NCBI GenBank assembly: GCA_015143295.1
Contig: CM026570.1
Coordinates: forward strand, 21,645,250 to 21,709,249
Reading direction: 5' to 3'
Source of the DNA: Tetracentron sinense
Lineage: Eukaryota; Streptophyta; Magnoliopsida; Trochodendrales; Trochodendraceae
DNA: 64,000 nucleotides
Position numbers and translations under genes: made by a program
In this document: piece by piece, positions 12,616-23,419 of the stretch
How the letters are laid out: each line of letters opens with the position of its first letter
Numbering within the stretch: position 1 is the first letter of the stretch
The notes under the pieces: generated by a model
Seen by the model: only the letters and a program-made list of their open reading frames with translations
The model's database searches: none
What the model was told of the DNA's origin: nothing

Positions 12616-13146
12616 CAAAATCATTTGCTTTATTAGCTAGGAGGATAAGAGTAGAATTGGATCATAGTTAGTTGCGATTGAACTCTCCCTAAGTTTGTAC
12701 CCACGTGTCCATTTTAATGACTAGTAATTGTGGTTAAGATTCACTAACTTTTGGATTTAACAATATAACCTTGGTTGAAGAGGAAAAAAATATTTAACTT
12801 TAGTTAAAAATATTTAACCCATAGGGCTAATATTTTTTTCTAAAAACTAAAGTTATACTATTAAACCCGGGGCATTTCTCAGGAATTTTTTCTTGTAGCC
12901 GGGGCACTTCTCAGGAATTTTAATTAGGATTTGAAAAAAATTTGATATTTTTTAGTATGATATGATATGAACTTAAACAATACTCCAAAACCCTTAGGGC
13001 GATTAAAGACTAGAAAGCTAGGTCCATATACATCTAGGGTCATAATATGGATTAGTAAATTTTAAACACAGTTAATAGTTGGTTAAAAGGGACATGTGTT
13101 GACCTGTGGGTGTCAGGAGCGGAGCCAGGGGCGGGGAGGGGCCATG

Positions 13147-13601
13147 TGTAACAGGCAATTTATGTAGCTAGTCAAATCCCGTGCGGCACTTGATCAATCC
13201 GTCAATCGAGTCAACCTGTTCGGTCAGTTACTTAAGAAACAAGAGTAAAGGATACCACAATACACAAAAAGAAGCAAAGATCAATAATATTGCATCAAGG
13301 GAAAGGTTACAAGACACTATACATGCAAAGAAAATAAAAAACACTAGGGGAGCAGGTGATCAAAGATGGTGCAAAGACAACCTACTCAAGTGAACTACCA
13401 GCTCCCCTACAAGGTGGATGATAAACCTTTTACAAGTTAGCAGAAGGAAACATCCTATGTGCTGGTGGAGTCATACTCCCTTATTACAAAAATGCCACTA
13501 AAACTTTGATGACTAAACTATCCTTTTACAAAAGATAAAAGGACATAAATTGTGCCACCACCAAGGCCATGCAAACATTTGCTGGACGAATGGTCGTGAC
13601 A
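13147..13601 (-). repeat. 3' LTR of E3
   Basis: Near-copy of 17951-18406. A purine-rich tract on the minus strand (aagtgggggag, just right of 13601) precedes it and is the expected plus-strand primer. Confidence 0.88.
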
Positions 13602-13619
13602 CACTCCCCCACTTGTTAA

Positions 13620-16360
13620 GTTGACACCCTCGTCGACTTGTTCGCTAAGTATTCTTCAATCCTGTCTGCGAAGGGAAGAAGGGTGATGCCTAGTTCCCAA
13701 CTAGCTTCGGCATCAGATAGCCCTTTCCATATTACCAAATACTCCATGTGCGCGGGTCTGGTCGGTGAGGCTTGGACATGATGATCCGCAATAATACACT
13801 CAATTTTTCTTTAGGGTACGGTCGTTACGATAGCTGCAGGCCAGTTTGGAGTGTTGCTAGTGAGGTCTTCCTTAACTGCATTATACGACTTTAACACACT
13901 GGCATGGAAGACGGGATGACATCTGCAAAGTGACTCGGGCAGTTTCACCCTGTAGGAGACTTTTCCCACCTTTTCAATAATAGGAAATGGTCCTTTGTAC
14001 TTACAAACTAAGCTTCTGTTACCTTTACGAAATAACTTCAAGTTATCCGGATTTAACTTTATCAGCACTAAATCTCCCACCTTGAACTGCCTTCGCTTGG
14101 GATCCGCATATTTCTTCATTCTTCTCGCGGCTTTCTCAAGGTATGCTCTGGCAATATCTGTATTCTTGTTCCACTCTTTGGCAAACTTGTAGGCATTTGG
14201 ACTGGTTCCTTCGTAACCGATAACAATTGTATGAGGCGTTAGTGGTTGTTGCCCGGTTACTAGCTCAAATATTCTCTTGTTTGACGAAGAGCTTTGTTGT
14301 AAGTTGAAGTAAAATTGAGCGACATCGAGCAAGTTCACCCAATTCTTCTTATTAGCACTGATAAAGTGCTGAAGGTATTCTTCAAAAAGAGGGTTAAAAC
14401 ACTCCGTTTGGCCATCAGTCAGAGGATGACTACTTGTTGAGAAGTTGAGCTTGGTCCCAATAAGTTTGAACAATTCTAACCAAAACTTTCCTATGAATCT
14501 TGAGTCGCTATAGCTCACAATATTCTGAGGCACACCCTAGTATTTCACCACATTCTTCATAAACTAGTAAGCTGTTTCCTCTGTTGAACAGTGCAATGGA
14601 GAGGAGATGAAAGTAGCATGCTTTGAGAATCTGTCGATCACCACCATGATCAACCCAAACTCCCCCACTTTTAGCAAGGCCGAGATGAAGTCTATAGAGA
14701 CACTCTCCCATGGTCTCCTAGGGATAGGTAATGACTCCAAGAGTCCAAGAAGCCTATTCCTTTCTATTTTATCTTGTTGGCACACAAAACAAGTCTTCAC
14801 ATATTCTACAACATCATCTCGCATACGAGACCAGTAGTAACCCCGTTCTAGCAAGGCAAATGTGCGCCACCATCCCTGATGGTCTACCCAAAGAGTATCA
14901 TGACACTCTCTCATAAGATCCTTCCTTAGGTCCCCTATATTTGGGACAAAGATGCGACTTCCTTTGGTGTAAAGAAGTTCATCGTTGATCCACAAACGAC
15001 GAGGCTTGCCACTTTCAACTAGTGGCCAAATTATCTTAGCCTGGTGATTGGTCTTCAACCCTTCATGGATCTTATCGTGCAAGGTAGACTGCACCCGTTG
15101 TACACTCCTATGCATCACCTTCTTTAGGGCCGTAAGTTTCGCTTTGTGAATTAAGGCATCGGCAACATTGTTGTACCAACCCGGCTTGTATTCTAGCTCA
15201 AAGTCGAATTCCGCTAACAACTCTTGCCAACGCACTTGCTTGAACGTTAGCTTCTTCTGCGTCATGAAGTGGGATACGAAAACATTGTCGGTCTTTACTA
15301 CAAATTTTGATCCAAGTAAGTAATGCCTCCACACCCGAAGGTAATGCACCACTACAAACAACTCTTTCTCTTGAGCTATGGAGCGACGCTCAGTTTCAGA
15401 TAGCTTCTGCTCATAAGCAACCGGGTGTTCTTCTTGCACCAGCACTCCTCCAATAGCATAGTCTGACACATCAGTCTGTACTTCAAAAGGCTTCACCAAG
15501 TCTAATAGTGCAAGAATAGGATGTTGGGCCATGGTAAGCTTTAGTCTCTCGAAGGCTTCCTAGCACTCCTTTGACCATACCCATGCATGCTCCTTCTTAA
15601 GTAGGTCAGTCAATGACGCTGCTGTTGCTGAGTAGCCTTGCAAGTGCTTAACATGCTCCTCAAGAGTTGAGCTATATACCATGATATTATCCAAATAAAC
15701 CACAACAAACTTGTCAAGGAACTCATGGAATATCTGATTCATTAGTGTTGAGATGGTAGCTAGTGCATTGGTAAGGCCGAAAGGCATCACCATGAATTCG
15801 AATGTTTCGTATCTCGTCATGCAAGTCATCTTAGGTTCATCGCCCTCTATGACGCGAACCTGATAGTAGCCTAACCACAAATCAAGCTTACCGAAGTATT
15901 TGGCTATCCTAAGTTGGTCGAACAAATCAGTAATCAACGGGATGAGATATTTGTTCCTCACGATCAACTTGTTCAATGCTCAATAATCCATGCAAGCTAA
16001 GACTCTCATCATGCTTGCGCTAGAAGAGGATTGGTGGCCCAAATGGTGCCTTGGAGGGGTGAATGAAGCCTGACTCCAAAAGTTCATCAAGTTGCTTCCG
16101 AAGTTCTGCAAACTCCAGAGGGGCCATACGATAAGGGGCTATAGCAGGCGACTTATCCCTATGAACAAGTTCTATCTCGTGGTCAATTACTCGATAAGGA
16201 GGAAGGGACTTTGGCAACTTATCGAGCATAATGCTAGCAAACTTCATCCGCACCTCGATCACTTCCTTCGGAAATGGACCTTGCTTCAGTTGAGACTCTT
16301 CCCTCAATGTAGCCACGTAAGTCATTTCTCCATTCTTCAACCCTTTCTTAAGCTGTAGGG
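13620..16360 (-). pseudogene. pol of E3: RT, RNase H, integrase, chromodomain (fossil)
   Basis: Read on the minus strand. RT lies at about 15600-16250 with IELVHRDKSPAIAPYRM, FGLTNALA and the catalytic box in VVYLDNIMVYS. RNase H at about 15130-15530 has FEVQTDVSDYAIGGVL and FVVKTDN. Integrase has the HHCC zinc finger ending CFVCQQDK near 14790, then ISALLKVGEFGLIMVVIDRFSKHATF, SHPLTDGQTE and the C-terminal VGDLVLIKLNP. A chromodomain with EYLVIWKGL and ASWEL lies near 13660-13770. Together these make a chromovirus pol. It is broken. Confidence 0.85.
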
Positions 16361-16439
16361 TCGAAAGTATCTTCTCTTCACCTTTGCTTACCACTGTTGG
16401 GATTATATATGAAGAGTTACCAAAGATGCACAGCGATCG

Positions 16440-17900
16440 TAGGTAAGGCATTTGCACGGCCTTGGATTCCTGCAAGAACTCTATCCCCACAATGACCTAA
16501 AAGTCATTCATGGGAGTCACTGTCAAGTTGGTCTTTCCTGACCAAGCTCCTACTTTAATGGGTACCCCTTTGGCTACCCCATGAATAGGCTTCACTGTTG
16601 AGTTCACGGCTTTGATGCGACTTGAATCTTTCACTAGCTTCAGTCCAAGTCGCTTAGCTTCCCCTTCCGTAAGAAAGTTTTGAGCCGCCCCCTATCCACC
16701 ATGGCATGGGTAGCCTTCTTATTGATTTTCAAATCAATGAACATGAGTCCCTTCGATTGTGGTGCCTTCCCATCACCTTGAGTCTTAAGAGCATTAAGCA
16801 ACTGATGGCTCCCCTATCCTAGGCTGCTCTTCCTCTTCATCATCACTCTTGGACACATTCTCATGCATGGCCAACTTAACCACTGATGCTTGTAGGGCAT
16901 TAAGAGTCTGTTTCTATGGACAAACTGCTACTTGGAGCAGTCCACCACATAGAAAGCACAGCATTGGTTTGGAACCCGAACTCTTTGATGTTGAAACTTC
17001 CTTGCTTGACCCTGACTTGTCATTGTTATGCTTCTTCCCATGTGATGGCCGAGAAAATTTGTTGTGGATAGTGTGGGTCGAATTTGCCTTCTTCTTATTG
17101 GGGTCACTTGTGGAGTAATCAATCAAACGCTCTAGTACTGCCGCTTGTGTTGAAGCTAAATCTTGAACACGTTGCCTCTACAACTTTGTCTGTGCCCAAG
17201 GTTTCAGTCCCTCCTTGACGTAGAACATATTGTCTTTCTCAGACATGTCTTTGATGTCTAGCATGAGGGCCGAGAATCGCTGCACATACTCGTGCACAGT
17301 GTCTATATGTTGCAATTATCGCAAGTTCCGCCTAGCGATGTACTCAACATTCTCGGATAAGAATTGGGCTTTCAACTCTCTCTTCAAGTCAGCCCAAGAA
17401 TCAATGATGCATCTCCCATTCTGAATGTCATCGTATCAAGTACGCTACCATAATTTGGTACCACCCGATAGATACATTGTTGCTGTCGAGACCTTGGCTT
17501 CCTCTGATTCCTATCTCACGGCTTAGAAATACTGTTCCATGTTGAATAAGAAATTCTCAAGCTCTTTTGCATCTCTCGCACCACTGTACGAGCGAGACTC
17601 TGATACCTTCACCCGACTATATGTCTCGGTAGGGCCATGAGGGTGCGAACCAACAGTTATGGTAAGCACATTCAACCGGTTTGTGAGCTATACAATTTTG
17701 GCTTGGAGAGCATCCACTGCCCCCTTCACGTCCTCGATCAAGGTCTCTACTGATCCGTCTAATTCCTGGTGTCCTTGTTCCATGTTGCATGCCCGGTCAT
17801 CCATTTACACCAATGTATGTAACATCCCATCAATCTGTGCAGTCTGGGCTTCCATCTTGTCCAGACGATCCTTGTTAGTGCGCGTTCCTGTCCTCTGTAC
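16440..17900 (-). pseudogene. gag and protease region of E3 (fossil)
   Basis: This region carries gag-type sequence followed by a Ser-rich linker and a zinc-knuckle-like CFLCGG near 16960. A protease region with no crisp motif follows to about 16440. Assigned mainly by position between the primer site and RT. Confidence 0.55.
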
Positions 17901-17934
17901 CATGTCTTCTAGCCTTGAATACACGGTCACGATC

Positions 17935-17950
17935 TTGCTCTGATACCAAC
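17935..17950 (-). other. Primer-binding site of E3
   Basis: The minus strand reads GTTGGTATCAGAGCAA immediately inside the LTR, matching initiator-methionine tRNA. Confidence 0.85.
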
Positions 17951-18406
17951 TGTCGCGGGCAATATACGTAGCTAGACAAATCCCGTGCGGCACTTGATCA
18001 ATCTATTGATCAAGTCAGCCTGTTTGGTCAATTACCTAAGAAAAAAGAGTAAAGCACACCACAATATACAAAAAAAAAAAACAAAGATCAATAATATTGT
18101 ATCAAAGGAAAGGTTACAAGACACTATACATGTAAAGAAAATAAAAGACACTAAGGAAACAGGTGTTCAAAGATGGTGTAAAGACAACCCACTCAAATGA
18201 ACTACCACCTCCCCTACAAGATGGATGATAAACATTTTACAAGTTAGTAGGAAGAAACATCCTATGTGTTGGTGGAGTCATACTCCCTTATTACAAAAAT
18301 GCTACTAAGACTTTGATGACTAAACTACACTTTAACAAAAGATAAAAAGACACAAATAGTGCCACCACCAAGCCATGCAAACATTGCTGGACGAATGGTT
18401 GTGACA
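17951..18406 (-). repeat. 5' LTR of E3
   Basis: Near-copy of 13147-13601. It is followed on the minus strand by the primer-binding site. Confidence 0.88.
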
Positions 18407-18537
18407 CATGGCCCCCCAAATTTTTTGAAATCCCTTGTTGTTATTGTATGAATTAGTGGGCCCCTTAACATTTTTTAATTTTTTAGTATACTTGGCCCCC
18501 CCAAATTTTTTGTCATATATATAATGGGCCCTCCAAT

Positions 18538-18817
18538 GGAGTCTGGTTATGCCCTTTAGGTAGCCACGTGTCCCTATTGACATCTCTTACACCCTTTAAC
18601 TATAGTTAAAATTCACCCACTCGTAGGGTTCACCTACTTATCTTTGGCTTTTAGAAAAAAATATTAAATTTTTTTAACTTTAGTAGTTAGTTAATTTTAA
18701 TTAGGGTTTGAAAAAAATCTGATATTTTTTTTTAAAACCAAGGAAAGGTAGGGTGAATCTTAACCACAGTTAAGGGGTATCAATAAGGACACATGGCGAC
18801 CTCAATGACATTACTAG
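18538..18817. mobile_element. MITE of family M (copy B) inside the hAT element
   Basis: A hairpin of about 280 bases: the left arm ggagtctggttatgccct, cacgtgtcc, aactatagttaaaattcac pairs with the right arm gtgaatcttaaccacagtt, ggacacatgg. The AT-rich centre contains aaaaaaatat runs. No coding capacity. Confidence 0.7.
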
Positions 18818-19014
18818 GAAAAAAACTCACAAAATAGAAAAATTACCCCAAATTTTTTTTTCTCGGGTACACCCCGAACCCCAAAGTTTCATGCCTTCAA
18901 ATCCATTAATTTTTTTGTACGTGTATTCCGGCTCCCCCAGTGAAAAATTCCTGGCTCCACCCTTGGTGGGTGCGATTGAACTTAAGAAGAGTTAATCGCA
19001 ATTGACTGTGATCC

Positions 19015-20103
19015 ATATCATATTTGAATTCGTCACCACAAACGTCATAGGTGGTGTAACCCATCCTTATTTAAAGAAGTGCGCTAGCCCTACCAACACC
19101 TTTTTAAAGTCTGTTGATTTTGCCCAACGATAAGATTTGGTTTTCAGCTAAATAGATAATGCCTGATAGTAGTGCAAGCTCAGCACTTTATCTTATAAGG
19201 AGAATGCTAGGCTCCTTCCCTTTTTTTCTTTATTCCTCCTTTATCTTATCTTATATTATCTTATCTTATATTGGAGAATGCTAGGCTCCTTGCTTCAGTT
19301 TCTCTATTCCTCACTTTTACGTGGAACCGATAAGTATCTCACTTTTCTTGCTCTTTTGGAGCCGGTTAAAATCAATTTCTAGGCTGCGTTCGGATCCGGT
19401 AAAAATTAGGAAAATGGGAGCTTTGACTGTTCAACTTTTCATAACTAAGTAGGCAAAAAACTTTGAAATAGTCTACGATACTCCTAAAGTGTACTCCTAA
19501 ATATATTCCCAAATCTTATCCGTTTATCTCAATTACAAACGATTAGGATTGAATATGATGTGATATTAGTAAAGACAAAATAAGTCAACCCAAATCCTAA
19601 CCCTTAGTGATTGATTATAAACAATTAGGATTAAAGAGTATATTCATAAGTATATTTGAGAGTACCTATTGACTGACCTAAAAACTTTTCATAACTTAAA
19701 TCTGCAACCGCATTAAAAGGCATTAGATGAGGCTGGAAAAATGGTTTCGGCTCTTACACATCATCTAACATGTGACGTCAAAAAGGGAAAAAGTAATTTC
19801 TTTTTCTCCCCGTGTTTTTTACCTCTCCCCCATTTGATATATATATATTTTTTTATCGCCACATGTCTAATAAAGTTTGGAGCCCGAGATCATTTTTATG
19901 GCATATGCAATCGGATGCCGGAATTAAAAGGACACATGTTGGCCTCGCAGAGAAAATTGAAAAAAAGAAACTGGGCCTAGGATTCCCCTTAAATTATTAT
20001 CAACTAAGAATAAAGACACCAATCCCTATCCCGAAAATCCCAACACTTATATTTGGAGAGCAATACCAGTCTTTCACTCGCCTAATAGACTCAGACCGTA
20101 ATT
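19015..20103 (+). promoter_or_regulatory. Upstream region of the glycosyltransferase gene
   Basis: About 1.1 kb of low-copy-looking sequence lies between the nested elements and the gene. It must hold the promoter, but no element is certain. TATA-like stretches are at 19838-19853 (tatatatat) and 20047-20053 (tatattt), the latter about 50 bases before the ATG. A 19-base phrase, ggagaatgctaggctcctt, is repeated at 19199-19217 and 19273-19291, separated by reiterated ttatcttata. I see no other gene here. Confidence 0.35.
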
Positions 20104-21453
20104 ATGGTGCACCACCACTTCCTAATCGTAACCTTCCCCGCTCAGGGCCACATCAACCCGGCTCTCGAGCTCGCCAAGCGCCTTATCCGTACCGGTGCTA
20201 ATGTCACCTTCGTCACAAGTGTCTCCGCTCACCGGCGCTTGACAAAAACACCAACTCCCGACGGCTTAACCTTCACCCCATTCTCTGACGGCTACGATGA
20301 CGGCTTCAAACCCAAAGATGACGTCCAACACTTCATGTCTGAGTTTGCGCGCTGCGGTTCAGAAACTCTCAAGGATCTCGTCCTGTCCTTCGCTAAAGAG
20401 CACCGCCCCGTAACCTGTTTAATCTACACCCACCTCCTCCAATGGGCTGCTGACTTGGCGCGTAATCTGCACATCCCCTTGGCTCTTCTCTGGATTCAGC
20501 CCGCCACTGTCCTCGACATCTATTACTACTACTTCAACGGCTATGGTGACATCATTGGTAACATTAAAAATGACCACTCTTGTTGTATTGAATTACCAGG
20601 ACTGCCACTCCTCACCTTCAGAGACCTTCCCTCTTATTTTCTCCCTTCAAACACCTACTCGTTTACTCTCTCAACATTTCAAGGACAGTTTCAAAAATTG
20701 GAAGGAGAGACCAAGCCGACAGTGCTAGTAAACACCTTCGACGCCTTAGAAGCCGAAGCTCTGAAAGCTGTGGAAAAGCTTAATTTGATCGGAATCGGAC
20801 CATTGATTTCTTTATCTTTCTTAGATAAATTCTTTGGAGGAGATCTTTGCCATGCTTCAAGGGATTATCTTGAATGGTTGAACTCGAAGCCTGATTCATC
20901 AGTCGTTTATGTTTCGTTTGGAAGCATGGCTGTGCTATCAAAGCCACAAATGGAGGAGATTGGAAAGGGGTTGTTAGAAAGCGGTCGGCCATTCTTATGG
21001 GTTATCCGACAGCCAGAAAATGGAGAGACAGAGCTGAACAACATAGAAGAGCTGAGACGAGAAGGAATGATAGTGCCGTGGTGTTCGCAGGTGGAGGTTC
21101 TGTCACACCCATCAGTGGGATGTTTTGTGACACATTGCGGGTGGAATTCGACGCTGGAGAGTCTGGTTACTGGGGTCCCGGTGGTGGCGTTTCCACAGTG
21201 GACTGACCAATTGACGAACGCCAAGCTAATCGAAGATGTGTGGAGGACTGGGGTGAAAGTGAGGGTCAAAGAAGAAGAAGGGATAGTAGAAAGCGATGAG
21301 ATTAAGAGGTGCTTGGAAACGGTGATGAGAGGAGAGAGAGGTGAAGAGATGAGAAGGAACGCCAAGAAATGGAAAGATTTGGCAATGGAGGCTGTGAAAG
21401 AATGTGGTTCTTCTGACAGGAATCTTCGAAGGTTTGTGGATGAGATAGAATAG
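20104..21453 (+). CDS. UDP-glycosyltransferase, UGT75-type (single exon, intact)
   Basis: A complete 449-residue family 1 plant glycosyltransferase, close to the usual 450-480. It would transfer a sugar, most likely glucose, from UDP-sugar to a small acceptor in the cytosol. The N-terminal motif FPAQGHINP holds the catalytic His16. The PSPG donor-binding box runs from W326 to Q369, exactly 44 residues, with HCGWNS at 344-349, and its final Gln points to UDP-glucose. IQPATVLDIYYYYFNGY (131-147) and the PWCSQ start of the box are typical of UGT75, as are CLIYT at 105-109 and the C-terminal KKWKDLAMEA. The usual catalytic-Asp position appears to be Thr109, as I recall for Arabidopsis UGT75B1. 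UGT75 members act on anthocyanins, auxin, abscisic acid or carotenoid acids, so the acceptor cannot be named. No signal peptide or membrane segment is seen. It is the only intact host gene in the window. The start fits the family N-terminus (HFLIVTFPAQGH). Confidence 0.95.
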   Translation: MVHHHFLIVTFPAQGHINPALELAKRLIRTGANVTFVTSVSAHRRLTKTPTPDGLTFTPFSDGYDDGFKPKDDVQHFMSEFARCGSETLKDLVLSFAKEHRPVTCLIYTHLLQWAADLARNLHIPLALLWIQPATVLDIYYYYFNGYGDIIGNIKNDHSCCIELPGLPLLTFRDLPSYFLPSNTYSFTLSTFQGQFQKLEGETKPTVLVNTFDALEAEALKAVEKLNLIGIGPLISLSFLDKFFGGDLCHASRDYLEWLNSKPDSSVVYVSFGSMAVLSKPQMEEIGKGLLESGRPFLWVIRQPENGETELNNIEELRREGMIVPWCSQVEVLSHPSVGCFVTHCGWNSTLESLVTGVPVVAFPQWTDQLTNAKLIEDVWRTGVKVRVKEEEGIVESDEIKRCLETVMRGERGEEMRRNAKKWKDLAMEAVKECGSSDRNLRRFVDEIE

Positions 21454-21797
21454 AAGGCACATGTTTTGAACCAGTTTATCCGCTAAAAATAAAAAAGGAT
21501 AATGTTAGCCTCACTTTCATTTAACCTTACTCCTGAAACCTCATTTGAATAGAAAGATAAATTGGGTGAAGCTTATTTCGGTTGAGCGTCTGTGGTTGTG
21601 GGTTTGTGAGGAGTGCGTGTGTGTAGTCTTCTTTTGCTTTGACTGTAGTTTCGTTCTATGGTGTTGTTATCTTAACCTAAAAAGAATAAAAAGACAAACG
21701 AAAAATTTTAGGCCGCACACAAAGCTGACATAATCTAATGGTTTTTCTTTTTTTTTTTTTGTTCAAATGAGAAAAGAGTTGACTGACATAAAAGTCC
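21454..21797. other. 3' flank of the glycosyltransferase gene
   Basis: Contains the two candidate poly(A) signals and a T-rich run near 21747-21760. I see no gene here. Confidence 0.5.
21488..21493 (+). terminator. Possible poly(A) signal of the glycosyltransferase gene
   Basis: aataaa lies 35 bases after the stop codon. A second aataaa is at 21685-21690. Plant poly(A) signals are loose, so either or neither may be used. Confidence 0.3.
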
Positions 21798-21922
21798 TTC
21801 AAGGCGTTGAAGCGGAGGGAAAAACTGGGGCAATTTTGTAACATACATCATTACAATATTGTCATCCTCTCTTAATGTAAAAGGAGAGCTCCGCTCAACG
21901 GTGTGATGCAGAGCTCTTCATT
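21798..21922. mobile_element. Short element with hairpin-forming ends (copy 1)
   Basis: The left end (cttcaaggcgttgaagcgga) folds on itself. The right end from gagctccgctcaac to gcagagctc (about 21889-21919) also folds on itself. The interior pairs weakly (aattttgtaacat, attgtcatcctc, taatgtaaaagga). The design matches the copy at 22590-22766. The class is unknown to me. Confidence 0.45.
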
Positions 21923-22589
21923 GTATTTGATCTCTAAAAGTAGGGCTAGTATTGCCAAAAAAAAAAAATCATCTCTCAAATTTTCTGTGGCCTCTGAGTG
22001 TTGCGATGATTCTTACCCTCCCAACACAAATGTCACGCGGGATATATCATAGACGATTTACTTTCCCCAGAAAGAGGGTGGGTAGAGAGAGATAATTAAT
22101 GGAACCAAATTCGTATGTTCTCGTGTGGCCCTCCCTTTCATGGGGGCGCCCGGAATTTTTCCTTGGGCCGAACTACATATAACAAAAAAAATGTTAATGG
22201 GATTGGGTTATGAGGGCCTTGGGGTTGGGGGGCGTAGCCCTCAAGAAATTTATTTTTTTGAGTAATGGATTCATCGTGGTCATAAAATTTGTTGCATTTT
22301 TCAAAAAGAGGTTTAATAACAAAAAAAAACATGGCCGGTCTTCATTGATTCCTACCCAACATTTTAATACCTACTAACTGTGGTTAAGATTTAAGTTGGT
22401 TAAGCTTAACCAAAGTTGAAGGGAATGAAATGGGAAGACATTTGATTATGTAGTTAAATGCGGGGTGGTAATCACTACTTTGAAATTACTATTTTCTTAT
22501 AATATGAAGATTATTTTTTGACATGAGCATTCCGTGTTCAGTGGCCATCCGTGCGCCTCCCTTGCTTGACAGATGTCCTTTTCAACACC

Positions 22590-22766
22590 CGGAGCTCTGT
22601 TCACCGGGTTGAGCGGAGATCACCTTTTTACACTAGCACAATGACAATTTCATAATTACGTGTGTTGCAAAATAACCATGGCCACTTTCAGTAATTACAA
22701 ATGTGTCATTTCCTTAGTGTAAAAAGGGGAGCTCGGCTTCATCACCATGAAGCTGATCTCCAGCTG
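22590..22766. mobile_element. Short element with hairpin-forming ends (copy 2)
   Basis: The left hairpin gagctctgttcaccgggttg...gagatc and right hairpin gagctcggcttcatcacc...gatctc each fold on themselves. Inside them, cctttttacactagcaca pairs with tagtgtaaaaagg as an inverted repeat, with gacaattt and aattac phrases beyond. No coding capacity. Confidence 0.5.
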
Positions 22767-22797
22767 AAAATTAATCTCTTTTTTCTTAAAGTTTGAA

Positions 22798-22982
22798 CTA
22801 GGAAGCACGGGTACGGCAATACTTAGATACGGCGATATGATATAGGTACAACGATACGACATAAATTATGAAAAACATCTAAGTTTTACCTTAGAGTACC
22901 ATATCCGATACGTATCCGATATGGCGATACGGGTACGGCGATACGGGTAGGTTTCCATTTTCAAAGTATCCGTGCTTCCTAG
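22798..22982. mobile_element. MITE with GATACG subterminal repeats
   Basis: Terminal inverted repeats ctaggaagcacgggtacgg and aaagtatccgtgcttcctag bound 185 bases, packed with variants of ggcgatacgggtacg on both strands. This design, simple CG-containing subterminal repeats in a small inverted-repeat element, resembles hAT-type MITEs and the ends of the hAT at 36520-45250. I see no clear target duplication. Confidence 0.7.
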
Positions 22983-23419
22983 ATTTTGATAGAGTTCTAG
23001 TATAAGACACGTACTCTATCTGAATGGAAGACAATAAAACAAAATGTAGCAAGCATGAACCAACTTCTTCTTTATATTTTTGTTTATATTATTACTAATA
23101 TAAAGAGGCTGCTTTGTTAAAAAAAAAAAAGACTATTTAAAGAGAGAGATGGTATAGAAATTTATGTTCTTTATAATTTTAATCCTCTATCATATAATCC
23201 ACCACTCGTCGCCCAAGCACACCTATTACAATGTATTCATACATTCGCAATCACCCAAACACACTCTGCTGCCTACAACATAACTATACTCCTTCATTTA
23301 CATACAAAAGCAGCCTATACCCTTCAATACATTCAAACATCAAAACTCCTCGATACACCAAAACACACCCTAAGCATTACACCCATACAACCTCATATAC
23401 ACTCAAACGTGGTCTTTAC
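22983..23419. other. Region without a supportable gene
   Basis: AT-rich at first, then a G-poor, C- and A-rich stretch (about 23200-23410) made of reiterated cacccaaacacac-like phrases. A 63-residue open frame there looks like a by-product of that composition. Confidence 0.5.

Larger units (their letters stand above)
13147..18406 (-). mobile_element. E3: Ty3/gypsy chromovirus, broken
   Basis: Minus-strand element bounded by two LTRs of about 455 bases with matching TGTCRCG...CGYGACA ends and a shared catg at both outer edges (13143-13146, 18407-18410). Read right to left, the order is primer site, gag, zinc knuckle, protease region, RT, RNase H, integrase, chromodomain, polypurine tract, LTR. 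RT before integrase and the chromodomain at the end mark a chromovirus, a clade whose integrase tail is known to bind modified histones. LTRs differ by about 10 percent by eye, so it is perhaps four million years old at common plant rates. Several breaks are present. Confidence 0.88.
13114..18965. mobile_element. Short non-autonomous hAT element (Tip100-like ends), split by a gypsy element
   Basis: The left end CAGGAGCGGAGCCAGG (13114) and right end CCTGGCTCCACCCTTG (18965) are inverted repeats of the CAGGGGCGGAG type known from Tip100-like hAT transposons. The flanks are eight bases with seven matches (gtgggtgt 13106-13113, gtgggtgc 18966-18973), as expected for hAT. Without the gypsy insertion it is about 590 bases with no transposase, and half of that is a further M-type MITE. 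The interior is marked by ggccccccaaatttttt-like stretches. Confidence 0.75.
12659..19014. mobile_element. MITE of family M (copy A), split by a hAT element
   Basis: The left arm starting ggatcatagttagttgcg (12659) pairs, as an inverted repeat, with the right arm ending attgactgtgatcc (19014). Removing the hAT insertion (13114-18965) and one target repeat leaves about 500 bases that fold as a long imperfect hairpin. It shares the inner phrase tgtggttaagattcac and the cacgtgtcc/ggacatgtg pair with the other M copies. No coding capacity. I could not find a convincing target duplication. Confidence 0.6.

Noticed and set aside
20907-21365. 152-residue minus-strand frame opposite the glycosyltransferase
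   Set aside because: Shadow of the real gene on the other strand. Its sequence carries no domain and follows the codon pattern of the UGT.
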